From contig NC_058337.1 of assembly GCF_905475395.1 (NCBI RefSeq), positions 86,298,368 through 86,362,367 on the forward strand: 64,000 nucleotides of DNA, written 5' to 3'. This DNA comes from Chrysoperla carnea (lineage: Eukaryota > Arthropoda > Insecta > Neuroptera > Chrysopidae). Below the pieces are notes generated by a model. That model was not told where the DNA came from. It did no database searches and saw only the letters and a list, made by a program, of their open reading frames with translations. This document shows, in pieces, positions 37,873-52,500 of this stretch (position 1 is its first letter; each line of letters starts with the position of its first letter). A program made the translations under genes and the position numbers.

Positions 37873-40800
37873 TAAAATAGAAGAGATTTGCTATTAAAAA
37901 AAAAACAAAACGGAAAACTTGTGTGAAATGAGCTTTTTCGTATATTTCGTTTCAGAAATGGCGCTGTATATTTTAAAGTGAAATGGAATGAACAAATAAT
38001 ATGCTTGATTTTTTTTGGTAATTAGACATACAATTTCTACATTTTGAATATAATTGTAATTAATTTGATTTTTTCAACATTTCTTTGAATAACTTTCGAT
38101 ATATTGGATTTTTTCTCGATAGATCTATAATTTTTTATTTATATATATATATAATTTTTTTTTGATTTTTTTGTTTTATTTCAAGTGAACAAAATTGTTT
38201 TTTTTTTAATCTGTATGTATTTATGTATGCAAAAAGTTTTAATTAATTAATATATGAGAGATGGGGCACTGTGCGTAACGTCCATTTTGATATGAATGTT
38301 GTGCCTTGTATTCAATTGTTTAAATGTCTTTTTTAAATTTATTTTAAAATATGTTTTGTTTTTTTTATTTTTTTTTATTTTTATGAAAATAATAATTTTA
38401 ACATAATCACACTATATAGTCACTCAAATTCGCACTCATAAAATGAACCATGCTTTCTTTGGCAGTTTTGGCGTGTAGTGTGTGTGTTAATATTTCTTAC
38501 ATCTTGCACTTGATTTAAATAATACAATAAATATAACTTATGGTGTTTTCTTTCTAATTTGATAAATAAATGTTTCACTACAATCGATTCTTAATTGTTG
38601 CCAAAAAGTATCGTTGCAAATTTTTATATGAAATCAAAACGTTTACTAGTAAATTTCGGAAACGTTCATTTTTACCTTCTATTGTTATTTGCGTAAATTG
38701 GTTAAATGCTTTTGTTCCTAAATAGAAACAAGAATATTAATCAGTGCAATATGGCGTTATTTTACGTCAAAAATTATTAGCGATTACACTGCGGGTATCT
38801 ATTTAAGAATAAGAGTTAGGCTTCTACATATATCAATGAGATTGACCAAGGCATACCGTAAAACATAAAATCTGTTAGATTTGACTATATCGTGAAAGAT
38901 TATGACATCTTAAATAGGAACAAGGCGTGTAGGTATAATTCCTAGACGAGATCTAGGACTCACATCTTAATTCAATTGTTGAAAGTAATTTCGTAAAAAT
39001 TTTCTGGAAATATCAATCTTGATTAAGAAACAAAATAATATAATTAAATTTGTTAAATGTTTTACTAAATATTATCATAAAAAAAGAATTTTTTCAAATT
39101 TGGTCTTGCATAGATTCAAAGAGAGAATGGTTTTCTTAATGTTGAGTTAAGAAAAAATATTTATTAAAGTTATTTTATGTTTATGTATTAAATATATACT
39201 CTATTTTTACATTTTTCCTTTTGTCATATCAATGCTTTTCATTTTGCAATAAAATCAATTATTTTTAAGCGTGTTTACTCTAGAGTCTTGAACATAAAGC
39301 AAAAGCTATCGAAACGGTGTCTTCGTAATCAATTCAAGGTAATTCCTTGAATTACCTTAATTATTTTTTTTAAGTTGAGTAGGTTATATACCCATATTTT
39401 AAAATTGAATTTAAATATTTTTCGTGTTTAGAACACAAAGTGCTGAATATAGTAAGTCAATCATTTAGCAGTTATGATCCATGATTTGTATCATGGTAAT
39501 CATAGATAATGATATAATCATTACTTAGTTACATCAGAAAGACAACATTGTACTCAGTTAGGTTGAGTATCTACCTTAACTTATAAAGCACTTTGTTGTT
39601 TTGACCAAGGCCATTTTGAAAATATTCATGAGAAATAGACTCGTAGGCATATTCTAGAGAACAACGGAAATAACGACCTTTTAATGATTGCTCTTATTCA
39701 GTATTTATTGTACTTTATATTATGTCGGCCTTAGCATCTTTATTATAATTTCGATAGCGTCGCTTCTTAAAACAGATCTTAAGCTCAAACTTAACTTCTT
39801 GCACAGGATCACACCAAACGAACCCTTTTTAAATATTAGTACAGATTTTATACGTAGGATATCAAAACTACAAAAACAAAGAAATTAACGCCGAAGAGTT
39901 GCTGTAGCCTTAACGCGGAGGTTGGCTGCAGCAACTCTTAAAATGTATAACTGGTGTTACGATGGCTATTGTTCTACTTTGATTAATTTTTTTGCTCAAA
40001 TTACAAAATTATTATTAAAAAATCAAATTTGGTTTAAACTTAATGAAAATGGACGATATATCAAAATATTTTTTAGATAATCCAAAATTTAATTTTGGAA
40101 ATTTGCACCAAACAATTAATAAATCTGTAGTGAAACATTTTAACTATTTTTTTTTGATAAATCGTTTTCTACATCTTTTTTTTTTTTATTTTTATTTTAA
40201 ATTTCATAATTATATATTTTTATAATTCTACTCTCCACTTACTAAATTTTTTTTAAGTTTCGAACCACACATTTAACAATATTATTTTTATTATCCCTTA
40301 TTTTCGCTTTGGGCATTTATTTTTTTTTTGTTTAAATTAACTTTTATCTATATTTTTATGGGGTTTTTCTAAAATACAAAAAACAATGGTTTGTTTGTTT
40401 GAAATGTTAAATAATAATTGTACAGCCAAAAGTGCTTAAAATATTATCCCAAAAAAAAAAAAAAAAAAAATATTATGGCTTGTTGGTTTTATTTTTAAAT
40501 TCTTATAGTTTAAAATCTACGAAAATATATTTTATAACATATTTTTCCGAAATAATTGCACAAATGCATGTCTTATAACAGACATAAAAATTCACTAAGC
40601 ACATTCATTTTCTTAAAATAAAGTATTCTTTTCTTTGGGAAGTTTTCATAATGAATTCTTACTAAAATATAGAATTTCTGAAGAGTATTTTTATGGTAAT
40701 TTGTAACTGTCATCATATATTTTTAATTTGTTATGAAATAAATGGTAAATATATCTACTAACGATAATATAGTTTTTCTGATAACTTCTATCTTGACAAT

Positions 40801-43569
40801 ATTGTATTTTTTCCCAAATTTTACAATTTAAAAATGAGCATAGTCACTTCTTCAAATATTTCAAGGAAGTGCCACTATGTACCAAGGATCCCATACCATT
40901 AATGGCGGATTTAAGAAAAAATGCCCAGTGGGCAAAATCTATAAGGGTCGTTTGTTTTTTAGTGCCACCTTGTGGTGCCCTATTACAGAAGCTCAGTGGG
41001 CACCTGCTAGTTTGCCACCCCTTAAATCTGTACACCATCGATATAGAAACCGGCTTGAGTTCAAACTTTCTGAAAATTTGAGATATATTAGTTTTTATTG
41101 TTCCACTCTTGCATTTCCATTAGCATTGTCATATGAATAAGTAGTAGTAAGGTTTGTGTAACATTTCCCAAATTTCCAGGAAAATTGGCCAAAAGCCATT
41201 TTACATTAGGATAATTTTTTGAAAGCATTAATTTTATAGGTAAGAGAATGGCTTGTTACGAATAGTTATCTACTGAGATATTTCAAAAAGGAAAACGCCT
41301 ACTAGAAAACTTTTTCTGATGTTTAAAAGATAAAATTTTAGCGGTTATTAGGTAATGAAAACTGAAATGAGAATTTCAGTTGCAGTACAGAATCTCGTGT
41401 AGCAATGATAAGTTTTGGTTTATTCCACCGGGCGTACATACTTCAAAGCTGTATTTTCCAGGTAAATAATTTGGAAACTCCTGTCAGGCTAAATTAATAA
41501 TAATTATGTTTGTAGGTCAAATTCTTTCAGAAGGCTTGAAAGTAACCTCTAAAAATTAAATTCGGTTCAACTTAAAATTGGAATTTAATGAGATATGGGT
41601 TTTTGCAGAAGGTTCTTTGATATATCGGTTCGATGATAGACTGAATTTTGGGAACTGGGACTAATTTCAAGATTTATATTTCTAATCGATTGTATAAGCG
41701 TAATAACAATTACAAATTATATACATATATTATGTGTTTCTGGATTTTAATTAGCCATATTATAAAATGGGATGATTTTAAGCACTCAAAAACAAAGAAG
41801 GAAATCTTAGTACCATCAAAAACAATGCAATTGTTTTTACCAATAATACATTAAATATATAATATCGGTACCTAAAAATAATAATTTTTTTATTTGTCGA
41901 TTTTAGTCCACTCCCAACGACATGTGTTGTGACCCTTTTATGCACGACGCCATTGGATTAGATAAATGAAGAATTGCAACAAAAGTTGTTAATATGAACA
42001 TGTTTTAGTGAATGAAAATGGATAAAAGGACGCAATATTAACACACAACATGTTACAACGTAGAAATTTGTTTGTTTTTTTTCTTTTTTACTAAATTATA
42101 CTTATTATAGTAAAACTTTTATTTGTTTTTATAAAAATTGACTAACTTTTAAATGTAGTCAGGAATTTCAAAAATATTAATTTAACTTCTTTTTTCCTTT
42201 TTTTGTTGATATTATTATTTATTTGTAAAGTACATTTAGGATATATTATATTTCAAAAAAATTAACAAAAAAAATTGAATAAGAAATTCAGGACTGTTCT
42301 AGGTACAGGTTAATTTGAAAAAGTATGTTCTTTCAAGTTCCAGTATTTGGATTGTTTTATTAGGGTGAACGATTTCCTCAGAAAAGATTCCGATACTTAA
42401 CCTATTAGACGGTACCTCGTTATAGTTTATTTATCCTTAGGTTTATTTGTGTACTGACCCTCATAGTCTTTCTAGATTCTATTTGATTTAAGAGATAAAC
42501 GATCTGATTGAAATGTTCCCAATTAATAGATTAATAAGATAATTGATTAACCGCGATTTGACAAGGAATATTTTATTCTTGAATCCTAATTCAGAATCAT
42601 CTTTTAGTTCTTGGAAATCAGCAGGACATTTCAAATTTTTGAATGGCACACCAGACTCGCTAATATAATGATTATTGATTACATTAACATGCATTAAAGC
42701 TGGGCAGTGAACTTATTCTCTCAACAATTAAAACATTAGGGTCGGTTCGGGCGCCGTACTTTCTGTTTGCCAAAGGCTTCATACCACAGCAGGTCAGATT
42801 TATTCGTCTTTAAAAAATTTCATCAATAGATCAACATGAATATCTTTTAGAATAGAAACAGAACATAAGGAAGTATCTAAACTACTTAAAAAAAAAAAAG
42901 ATTAACATATTTTCAGCCCGTTTGATTTGGTAAATTTTTTTATACAGAAATTGCTAAACCTGCCAAAAGTTGAGGAAATATAAATTTATTTAATTCATAA
43001 AAATTATAGTGAACCGTCGGCTCTCGTTATTCTATAAACTATACCGATCGAAATTTATCCTAAAGCGGCCCGAAATTTTAAAATAACATTTGACTGTCCT
43101 TAGCTTCCAAGAAATCTCTGTAGAAATTACTACACGTTCTGAAACCATAGATGTGTCTGTACCTATTGTGTAGGTATATTAGAAAACTATAAAAAGAACA
43201 TACGTTTTTCAAAAGATAAAATATGACATATGGTCAGGTTTCATATTAAATTTTAAGTTTCCTTAAATATTAAAGTTTCCTTCAATGTTAAAGTCACTTT
43301 AATTTTTGAACAATAAAGTGATTTTAAATTTAAAGTTATTTTAAAATTGTTATGAAATCGTTCCTAAGTCATGTAAAGTTATCTTGTATTTTAAATCTGA
43401 ATCCATTGGCGAACGGCGTTTAACAGTTATATATAGTATGTATAATAAATACGGTCAATTATTCGTTTTAAAAAAATAATAAATATTTTTAAATAAATTT
43501 CATATTATTATTTTTTTTTTTTTTTTGTCGTGGAACACAAGAATTGACTATACTTGAAATAAATAACTT
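37873..43569. other. Gene-free stretch before NALF
   Basis: AT-rich DNA with an A20 run at 40451-40470. A hairpin lies at 39895-39938. A GC-richer patch at about 40860-41050 has overlapping short open frames on both strands, which looks like decayed transposon rather than a gene. Confidence 0.55.
39895..39938. repeat. 15-bp hairpin
   Basis: AGAGTTGCTGTAGCC pairs with GGCTGCAGCAACTCT (one G:T pair) around a 14-nt loop. It is GC-richer than its surroundings. It is too short for a standard animal pre-miRNA; a transposon end is possible. Confidence 0.5.
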
Positions 43570-43575
43570 TTTATT
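43570..43575 (-). terminator. Candidate poly(A) signal for the NALF gene
   Basis: AATAAA on the minus strand begins only 10 nt after the TAG stop at 43586-43588. If used, the 3' UTR would be very short. Confidence 0.35.
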
Positions 43576-43585
43576 ACAGTATACT

Positions 43586-46500
43586 CTATGAGCACTTTTT
43601 CGTAAAAGTAAAACTACAAATATTGTTTATATGTTTTTCATAATAATAATAAGAATCATAATGAGAGCTATAATTAATAATTTTTTTTGTTTTATGTTTT
43701 AGATGTTGTTGTAGATGATTCAGATGATTCAATCTTTTCATAATAATAATTTTATTATTATTTATTATTTTTTCACCACTTAAATAATTATAGTCACCAT
43801 CACAAAAATTAATAAATTTTTTACTTTTACATGATTTTAGATGATTATTCAAATAAAATTCACTTTTCATTATAATAACACAATAATATTCATTTAATAT
43901 TTTAATATTTTCATAAAATTTTTTTTTCTTTTTTGTATGCAATATCAATAATTCATAATAATATGTTGGTGATACTAAAACATTTTTTTTAATATTATTA
44001 TTATTTGTTTGACTATTTGAAGTTTGTTTTGTTTTAATAAATTTTTTATTGCCAGCCCTGATGTGTTTATTAAATTTAAACAGTTGATATCCACTGTTCA
44101 CAAATATTAACAACAAACCGATAAATGTATTTATTACGAATGTATTTATAATAATTGTTAATGTAATTATTAATTTTAGATTATAATTAGTCCATACAGC
44201 TGTCCATGCCACCGCGAATATTGAAATTTGAATTGTTTTTAAATAATACGCCTGTGCGTGCATTGTGACGGCGGCAGTCGAAGAGGAGGTGGCAACAGCA
44301 GCAGATGACGCATGCGTATTCATTATATCATCCTCATCATCTGATGGTTGATCTTGTTGTGCAGTGACAACTACAACGACAGTTGTCTGTTGTTGTTTGG
44401 AGGGGCAATTTGATGCGCGCTGATCATTGCTACTTCCCGCTGCAGAAGTGGCGCCAGCTGGCACATTTGGTGTAGTTGTACAACGCACGCGCCACGATGT
44501 ATCATTATACAGTGTGGCTACATCTGGTGTTGCAGTATCTAGACACTTAGCGCATACTCCTTTCGTTTCACAATATGTGTAGCAACAGTCCTCACTACCG
44601 TGTGATGATTTTAATGCTTGTTTACCCGTTTCCGGTATATTTGGATCTGAAACATATTATTATTTATTAATTTCATTCAAATTAGATATAAGAAAAAATA
44701 ACTTGACCATAAAATTACAAAAAAAAATATTTTCGATGCTAAACACTTGTATGACTTCTGTATACAGGTATTAATAATTTATTTTTTCAATCTTTTATAG
44801 TTAGAGATAAAGACCACTTTAGTGTTTGAGGAAGTTAAAGCACAATACTTGTGTGCTTGAAACTGAGAGAATATAGCCTCAAATGTTGGCATAGCTCTCT
44901 CAATATATTTTCCAATAACAAGTATAATTTCCTATTCGTATTATCTTTCACCCATATTAAAATAATTTAATGAAATTAGTTTAAATAACGTAATTTAATG
45001 AATTTATTTTAACAATCATAATGATGTGGGTGATTATATGAAATGTAGCTGTTATATAATATTTATGTTATTTACAATTTTATGATTCTTCTAGACTTAC
45101 TCTTGTATCTTACACATGTTTTAAGTAAGAGACCATCTCTTATGTTTCGTTCCGCATTTTTGAGAATTATATTCTTCCCCTATATGTCGCATTTCATTGA
45201 GACATTCCCTACCCAGTGACCTGCCTTTATAATTTAGTTATGTTAAAAACTATATTTTTAATGATTCTACTGTGGCATTACAATATTTAAATTCTATCGG
45301 ACCTCCAGTCACATTTTGTCAAACATCTATGCTGTTTCCTCTACTCTAAAATTTATGGATGGCCTTTAAAAATGGTTTTTGTATACCTAGAATTGAGACC
45401 TAACGTAAAGAGCAAAGAAATAGTAATCTATCCAAGAACAACGTTTATGCTATAATGCCTTTTATATAAGTAAATATTATTAGCTAATTTTTAACTATTT
45501 GGTAATGAATTTTTCACAGTATATATTACACATTTTTATTTAAAAAAGCATTACCTTTAATTACACAATTCTCTGTTAAAAGCTTACTACAAATGGGTTA
45601 ATTACTCTATTGAATAACCTAGTGACCTGATTGCTTTGAGCGTACCATATACATATAGCATATATAACATGGATGTTTTGAAAAGAAAGGGGTGTTTTAA
45701 AAGCAAGCAAGAGTATTATATGCTACATCACATGCAGTATATAATATATAGTAATATGTAGCTCGCTCGTTTTTCTACACTAGAGATAGATAGTAGATAC
45801 TACTATATATAGGGGATATTTTTATCATTTTGGAAATTATAAAGTAAGAATATATAGTATTACAAATATCATCTATGTAGTCACAGGGTTGTTTAAAGTT
45901 TACTTGATGAAATATCTTTTCATCATATTCTCACATGTCCTAGACAAGGGTTTTTACTTCACATTCTTATTATTAGACAGAAGTGAATTGAAGAGTAAAA
46001 AGGAAATGAAATGATTTTTCTATATAAAATTTGAGTTTTTGCAAAAACTACGCTGCAGAATACTCAGGGGAAATGTTATAGAAACAAATATACGAAAGCA
46101 CCGTCGCTTTTTACGTTTTACTTCTAAGTAAAACACCTCGAAACAATATAATTTTCGAGATTTGTAGCCATTGAGAGATTCTGTGAGATGTATTATTATA
46201 CTAAGGATTACGACCTTTACCTTATGATTTATTCTTTTTCGCTAGAAACTGAAAGTTTGATATGTTATGGCTTATAGACATTTTAACCAAAAGTTATCCT
46301 GGCGGGACTTATAAATAGATTGATATGAATATATAGGTCGAAATTCCATGGATTTTTTAAAGATTGAAATTTATTGCACTTTTGCATGAGTATGTGCATA
46401 GTGTATATAGGTTTTCGACGGTAGTTGTTAAATCGATGAAAACGTTGAAGGTCGTTATATTAGGACTTATTTGCAACATATTTGTGCATTAAACTGAGAG

Positions 46501-49500
46501 TCTAAAATGTACGATGCTCGAGCGGGCACAATGTTTGATTCATTAGAGCTATTATTACATTTCTTGGGGTTTCTACTTAGCATTTAAGCTACTTTCCATA
46601 CAAATTTCATAGTTAAAGCAACTATCTGCGCAGCTTCGGTGGAGATAAGAAATAGGCACGCCGAGTTAATATTATTTTCTTTTATTACCTATATTCTTCG
46701 AAATAAGTGGCATCTAAAAAATTGTTGGAATTCATTCATTATCAGACAAAAGTAAATAATTTGGCTAAACAGCTATATTTTTTGTACGATACGCCATTTT
46801 AGATTTTCGGTTTATTGGTAATAACATATAGTATACCTTCTTTCAGTGTTTGTGTCGAGTTAACAAACAGCCTGTAATAAGCTAACAACTGGACTTTTTA
46901 ACTTGCTAAAGAGAATGAAATCTACATTTGTAATACATAAACAATTTTAGATTTTAATCGGCTCATTTCAAGACTTTCTCCTCCCTCCTCAATTGATGAA
47001 ATCAGCCTACCCTCTCTTGAGAGATTGACCCGTCTAGTAGACAGCCCTACAAACAATATAAAACATTGTAATCAAAATATGCCTCCATAAATTGTGTTCT
47101 GGCGGTCGTGAAACAGACTTATATCATAACACATCCTTCCCCATTGCTCTTCCATGCAAATTTCAATTCCATTTTAAAATAAATTACTTTCTAGATTAAA
47201 TCGTAAAAAAATGAAAAAGGTGCTTAACGATAAAATAACGCTAATCCTATAATATGATCATAAAAAGTGTGAATAGACCAAAAGTCTGTCAATGAGCATT
47301 TTAACTAACAAGTTACTGGCTTAACCTTGGAAATATTTTTTGGGTTAAGGGCGTTCATTCACCATTCTGTTTTGCTAATTAAGAAAAAATTGAAAATTTT
47401 TTTGAAATTCAGTTAAGAGTTTAAATAATTATTAACTGGTAAAAGTTTCAAGTATAGTTATCGATATTATTTTTGAGAAATATCGATTTATATTTTCCTT
47501 TAGTCCCATGTTAAACCAAAAGTACCTATTTTGTCACGTTTTAAACTTAAAATTCAATAAATTTTGATAAAATAATAAATTTTCCATTCTAAACTTTTAT
47601 ATTATCATAATTTTTTTAATTGTCTATTTACAAGTCTCAGGAATGTGCGTCCATAAATTTCATTTACTATTATCGATTTTTTTCTAGTCACATGTAACAC
47701 AAAATGTGTAAATTCGGGTAAGTACTAAAAAGTAAAGTGTTGTGTTCTATGTAGGTACTATTTGCATCACCAAACATAAGGATTAAAACTATCATAAATT
47801 TGTTTTTCAGGATAAGTACTTTACAAAAGCAGCAAGTAGTATTCTAAATATCAAAATAAATAAATAAATATGGTATACATAAACAAAACACCATTAAAAA
47901 TTTTATGTATATCCCTCATTGTGTGTAGTACTAGAAATATTATAATGTTTAATAAGAGTAGTTTACAGACTATACCAACTTTAACTTTGTAATATTGGAC
48001 AAAATGTAATATTTTATTATTTATTTTTTAAACGTTTATAAAGAATTCACAGTTAAATTTATGTTTTTTTTTTTGCAAATTGTAGGTATTTTTAACTAAA
48101 ATATTTTTATTTATCATTTATTAAATGCATGTATATTTTTTATGTTAATTTTTTGTTGATACTCGTACTAGGCCAGAATGGTATATTGACATAAATGCAT
48201 AGAAAAGTGTCCCATTTACCTAACGATTTTAGTTGAAATTCAAAAATATTACCACCAGTAGGTGTTCATACATAGGTAAAGATGTAAATTGTATCTCATT
48301 TTTGTCTTTTTTGTCAAAACATTTGATTTACGGAGTCGAAACTGCCATTTGAAAAGTTTTATATTGAAGAAAAAGTCCAAGTAAAATAATTAAGAAAATT
48401 CAAAGTACTTAAAGGCAACACATGTCTAAACACCAAGGCCCATTGTAAGAATAATATAGGAGAAATCTGAAATTCTTATAGCGTAGTCGGGACATAAAAA
48501 GTGAGCTCGAGTTCGTAAATGAGCAACATAGGTCAATTGGGTCGGTTAGAGATAGAACAAAAGTTTTAGAGTAAGAAATGTTCCTTATAAAAAATTAACA
48601 ACTTTTATTTGAAACATATTTTCGAAAACATCATTGTGAACCCATGAGGGCGCAAATTAGGTTCGAATGTTCTATAGTATGCATTATAAGGGTCAAGTGT
48701 GTGTGTGTGATACGTGTATGTGGCTGTTTTTTGCTATGCTTGTTTTTTTTTTTTTTAAATTTGGTGACCATTTTGAAATGATTGATATGAATTGGGTCAT
48801 ATCGAGTGAATTTTCATTTTATAAGTTCTGAAAACTATATACGTAACGTTTCGGAGGCATGCCTAAAAGTGCAATATCAAAAAGCGTACTGCACGCACTT
48901 ATTATTGGTGAACTATATATCATTATTATTTTTATTCTTAATCTTTGGCTCTCTAATTACTGTTGTACATTATTATCGTAAATCGTTAAATACAAAGATC
49001 ACATTCATACATAAATAATATATCAATTTAGTAGGTAACATCATTTCCATTTTCCTTGTATAGCGTAGGCATCATTTCATATACATACACACACAAGTAA
49101 AGTATTTACAACGAAGATTAATGTTTTCACGCAATAATTAAGATCATAATAAATATCGTTGATATAAGGGTATGTTAGTGTATACCTGTGTATATATATA
49201 TATGTTAGATGCTAGAGAGAACTTAAATAGTATATGATAGTTGTGGGATACAATGCATACATAGATGATTTGTGCACTTATAAAACCTTACACAGTGGTT
49301 CAAATAATTCAGTAGGCCCATCAGATGAAGAAATAGATCAGTTTAAAAACATTTCTTTGTAAATAATTCAAATGTGAATAAAATACGCACGTCTGTATGG
49401 CAAGGAATATTTTTTTATTATATTTTCAATAAAATTCTAGGATTAGAAACTTATTCTGTCTATGGAACATATCACAAAGAATTATTCTAGGATATAGCAC

Positions 49501-52500
49501 ATTAAAAAAAATCCAAGAACCCTAACTTTCTGCCGCGTGGTAAATTAGCTTCTGAGTTGATGTGGAACATTTTCTCTCGTAGGACATATTTGTTTTACCC
49601 CATAAAATCTCTATGAGAAAATTAAATGGCATACCTCACTTTAATATCACATTTTTTGTGAAATTCTTATGAAGAAGCTGCGGAGAAATTCCTTAATCGG
49701 CATGTTCATCATTTGCCACAAGAGACCCAAACGCTACATGAGGCATGCTTTTAGGAAAATATAGCCGAAATTTAGAAAATTTTAGTGCATTAAGAGCACA
49801 TGAATTAGAAATTACAAGAAGTTAGATGCAAATGATTATATTTGAGCCTCTCTGTTATTTTAAACATCCACCGTTTACATAAGCCATTTAATTACTACAC
49901 AATTTATATGAATAATCTATTCTACAAGCTTAGGAGTTCATATATGTAGTTGATAAGTACTATATATACGATATTATAGTATAAATCTTACCAACCTACA
50001 TGAAAGGAAATATTATGCCAAAAAATTAGTTAATTATTTATGTTACATACGGCCAAAGTTTAACAAAAATTTAATAAAAATTAATTTGAATCGTGTTACA
50101 ATGGGCTGGTATAGTGCAATTGTCTACCTTAGATGACATATTTATAAGGAGGTACACTCATCCTTTCCAAATACATGAAAAACTAAAATAATCAGCGAAA
50201 TAGGTATACTACATTGGTCCTCAACTAAATAGGTACGTACTCAACTCAAACCTCAAAAACTTGACCTACTAACAAATTATAATCAAACAAGTGAAAATAT
50301 TAATGAATAGAGTTAATTCTTATGCGTATAATTGAGTATCAAGATTTGAATTGTTTATAATAATTATTAAGATTAGTTAAATAATCTATTTTCGTTTGTC
50401 CGCCTGAATGTCAACATGGTAGCTCAAAAACGAAAAGGAGATATTGAGCTGGAATTTTTATAGCGTGCTCAGAATCAGAACGAAAAAGTAAGGTAAAGTT
50501 CGTAAATGAGCATTTTTTCGTAAACAACAATGTTTACCCCTGAGGGCGCAGGTTAGGACAAAACTTTGGTGTCCATTTTATAAAAAACTATAAAAGATAT
50601 GGGAGTGATGATGGGAGTTGAAAATTTGCTGGTGTCTTCAACTAGTGGTCTTGCGAAACATCCTAGAACTACTACTAAATGAATTTTAGTATTAAAACCA
50701 TAAACAAGTCATTTTCGTTAGAACTAATAACCTTTTCGATTTTGCCGATACCACTTAAGTTCGCATGCAAATGATACAAAAGTAACATTATACAGAAATA
50801 CCTATATATTGCGTATCTACGTCGTATATTGAGATCAGTTATAAAGATAGGTATTATTATATAACTGAAATTTCAACATACAACATTGGTATTTCATTAT
50901 TGTTTGACCTAGTTAAGATTGTTATATAATATACGAGAGGTCTATTCTGCTTGTTATTCAGACATTCTTGAACTACGCAAAGGTTATATTATTCGAATTT
51001 ATATTATTTTTTGTCATATGACAGAAACAACAACTTGAATATCGAGTGCTATATTTAACAGGCAAATGCCAGTTGGCTTTAAAATTCCGAAGTGAAAACC
51101 TTTGTTATAAATATCTTTATTTCGAAACAATTCGGAAAACCCAAAACTTTCAAGAATACATGTCTGACCATGTTAGGAACAACATATTAAAAGTTATTGG
51201 CCGTTTTTGTCAAATACTAAAAATACGATTTTTTTGCTTTTTCCACGATAAAAAATGTAGCTGTAGGCTGTGGAATTTTATTTAATGGGAAAATTAACTT
51301 AATTAATTAAATTAAGTTTTTCGAAAAATAATACTCAGGGCAGGTAGAATATGAATACCTATAACATATCCAAATTTCAAATCGATAGAGTAAAGGGTAT
51401 AATCGCAATGCTTGAAATTCAATTGTAACTTCAACCATTCTTAGCTGTAAAACCGCTTTTTTTATAAAATATTTTTCCACCAATGAATATTTAATATTTT
51501 TATTATTCAAGGTTTATTTAATATTTTAAAATTTTTGTTATATGGATCGTAACCCAAGTGCACTTTTTTGAAATCCGGCTTTAAGGTTAACATATTATAA
51601 AATATCCGCATAATATTCTGTTTGTTAGATAAGGCTTCTATTCACGGATTATTTTTGTCCTATTGTCTGGCTTTGATTTATTTTCGTAATTTTCTTAAGG
51701 GTTTTATCATAGACTTAAAGGTATATATATTGAAAGCGTATTTTATTTATTGTAGTAAATAGTTTTCTGGTGATAGATTTATTTCCGTTTAAAAATAATA
51801 ATAACTAAATCAGAAATGACTCTGCTATTATTTTACCGAAGCTGGCATTTAATCAACAAGTAAACTGTAGGAGGTAAAAATTTTGCAATAGATATAAGTG
51901 TGATAAATAAGTCAGATTGTGGTATTATAAACTTGGCAACAAAGATTAAATAAAATACTTAAGAAGTAAATGTTGGCATTCCGAAATAAAATTATGATTG
52001 ACATTGAAAATAATTGGATAGTTTTAATGAAGCATCTTATTGGATAGTTTTAATGAAGCAAACGGTCCGAAACATCGGACAAGACTTTGCTATATTATAA
52101 AATTGATATATTATTCTTGTAATATTTTGATTGAATGCAGCCAATTGTAAGAATTATTTAAAAAAAGAAAAAGCTTTAGTTTCTCAACGTCACTAATTGG
52201 GCTTAATTAAGTTTTATTTATTTCTTTATTTGATTTATTTGATTATGTGAATAATTTGAATAATTATGCGATTTTATCATGCGTTTGAGGTTTTATAAAG
52301 TCAGTTAACTAAAATTATTAAAAAGATTTTCCCAAGGGTGTGGGCCTTCTTGAATTTTCCTGGATATGTAGCCTTCACCAATTTTAGGAACACCTTAAGG
52401 TCTAGCATTGTGTCAAGTTTAATCGAAATCGTTAGAACCATTTTTAAGAAAACCCCAAAAAAGAGGTTTTTCCTAGGGTGTGGGTCTTTTCAAATTTTCC

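Noticed and set aside
40844-41140. Overlapping open frames in three frames over a GC-richer patch
   Set aside because: Openness in several frames on both strands reflects composition rather than coding. No family is recognised.
48806-49018. 70-codon frame with a hydrophobic segment inside the NALF intron
   Set aside because: It starts at GTG with no ATG, and lies just after an R1 repeat tail. A hydrophobic stretch is expected from T-rich DNA.
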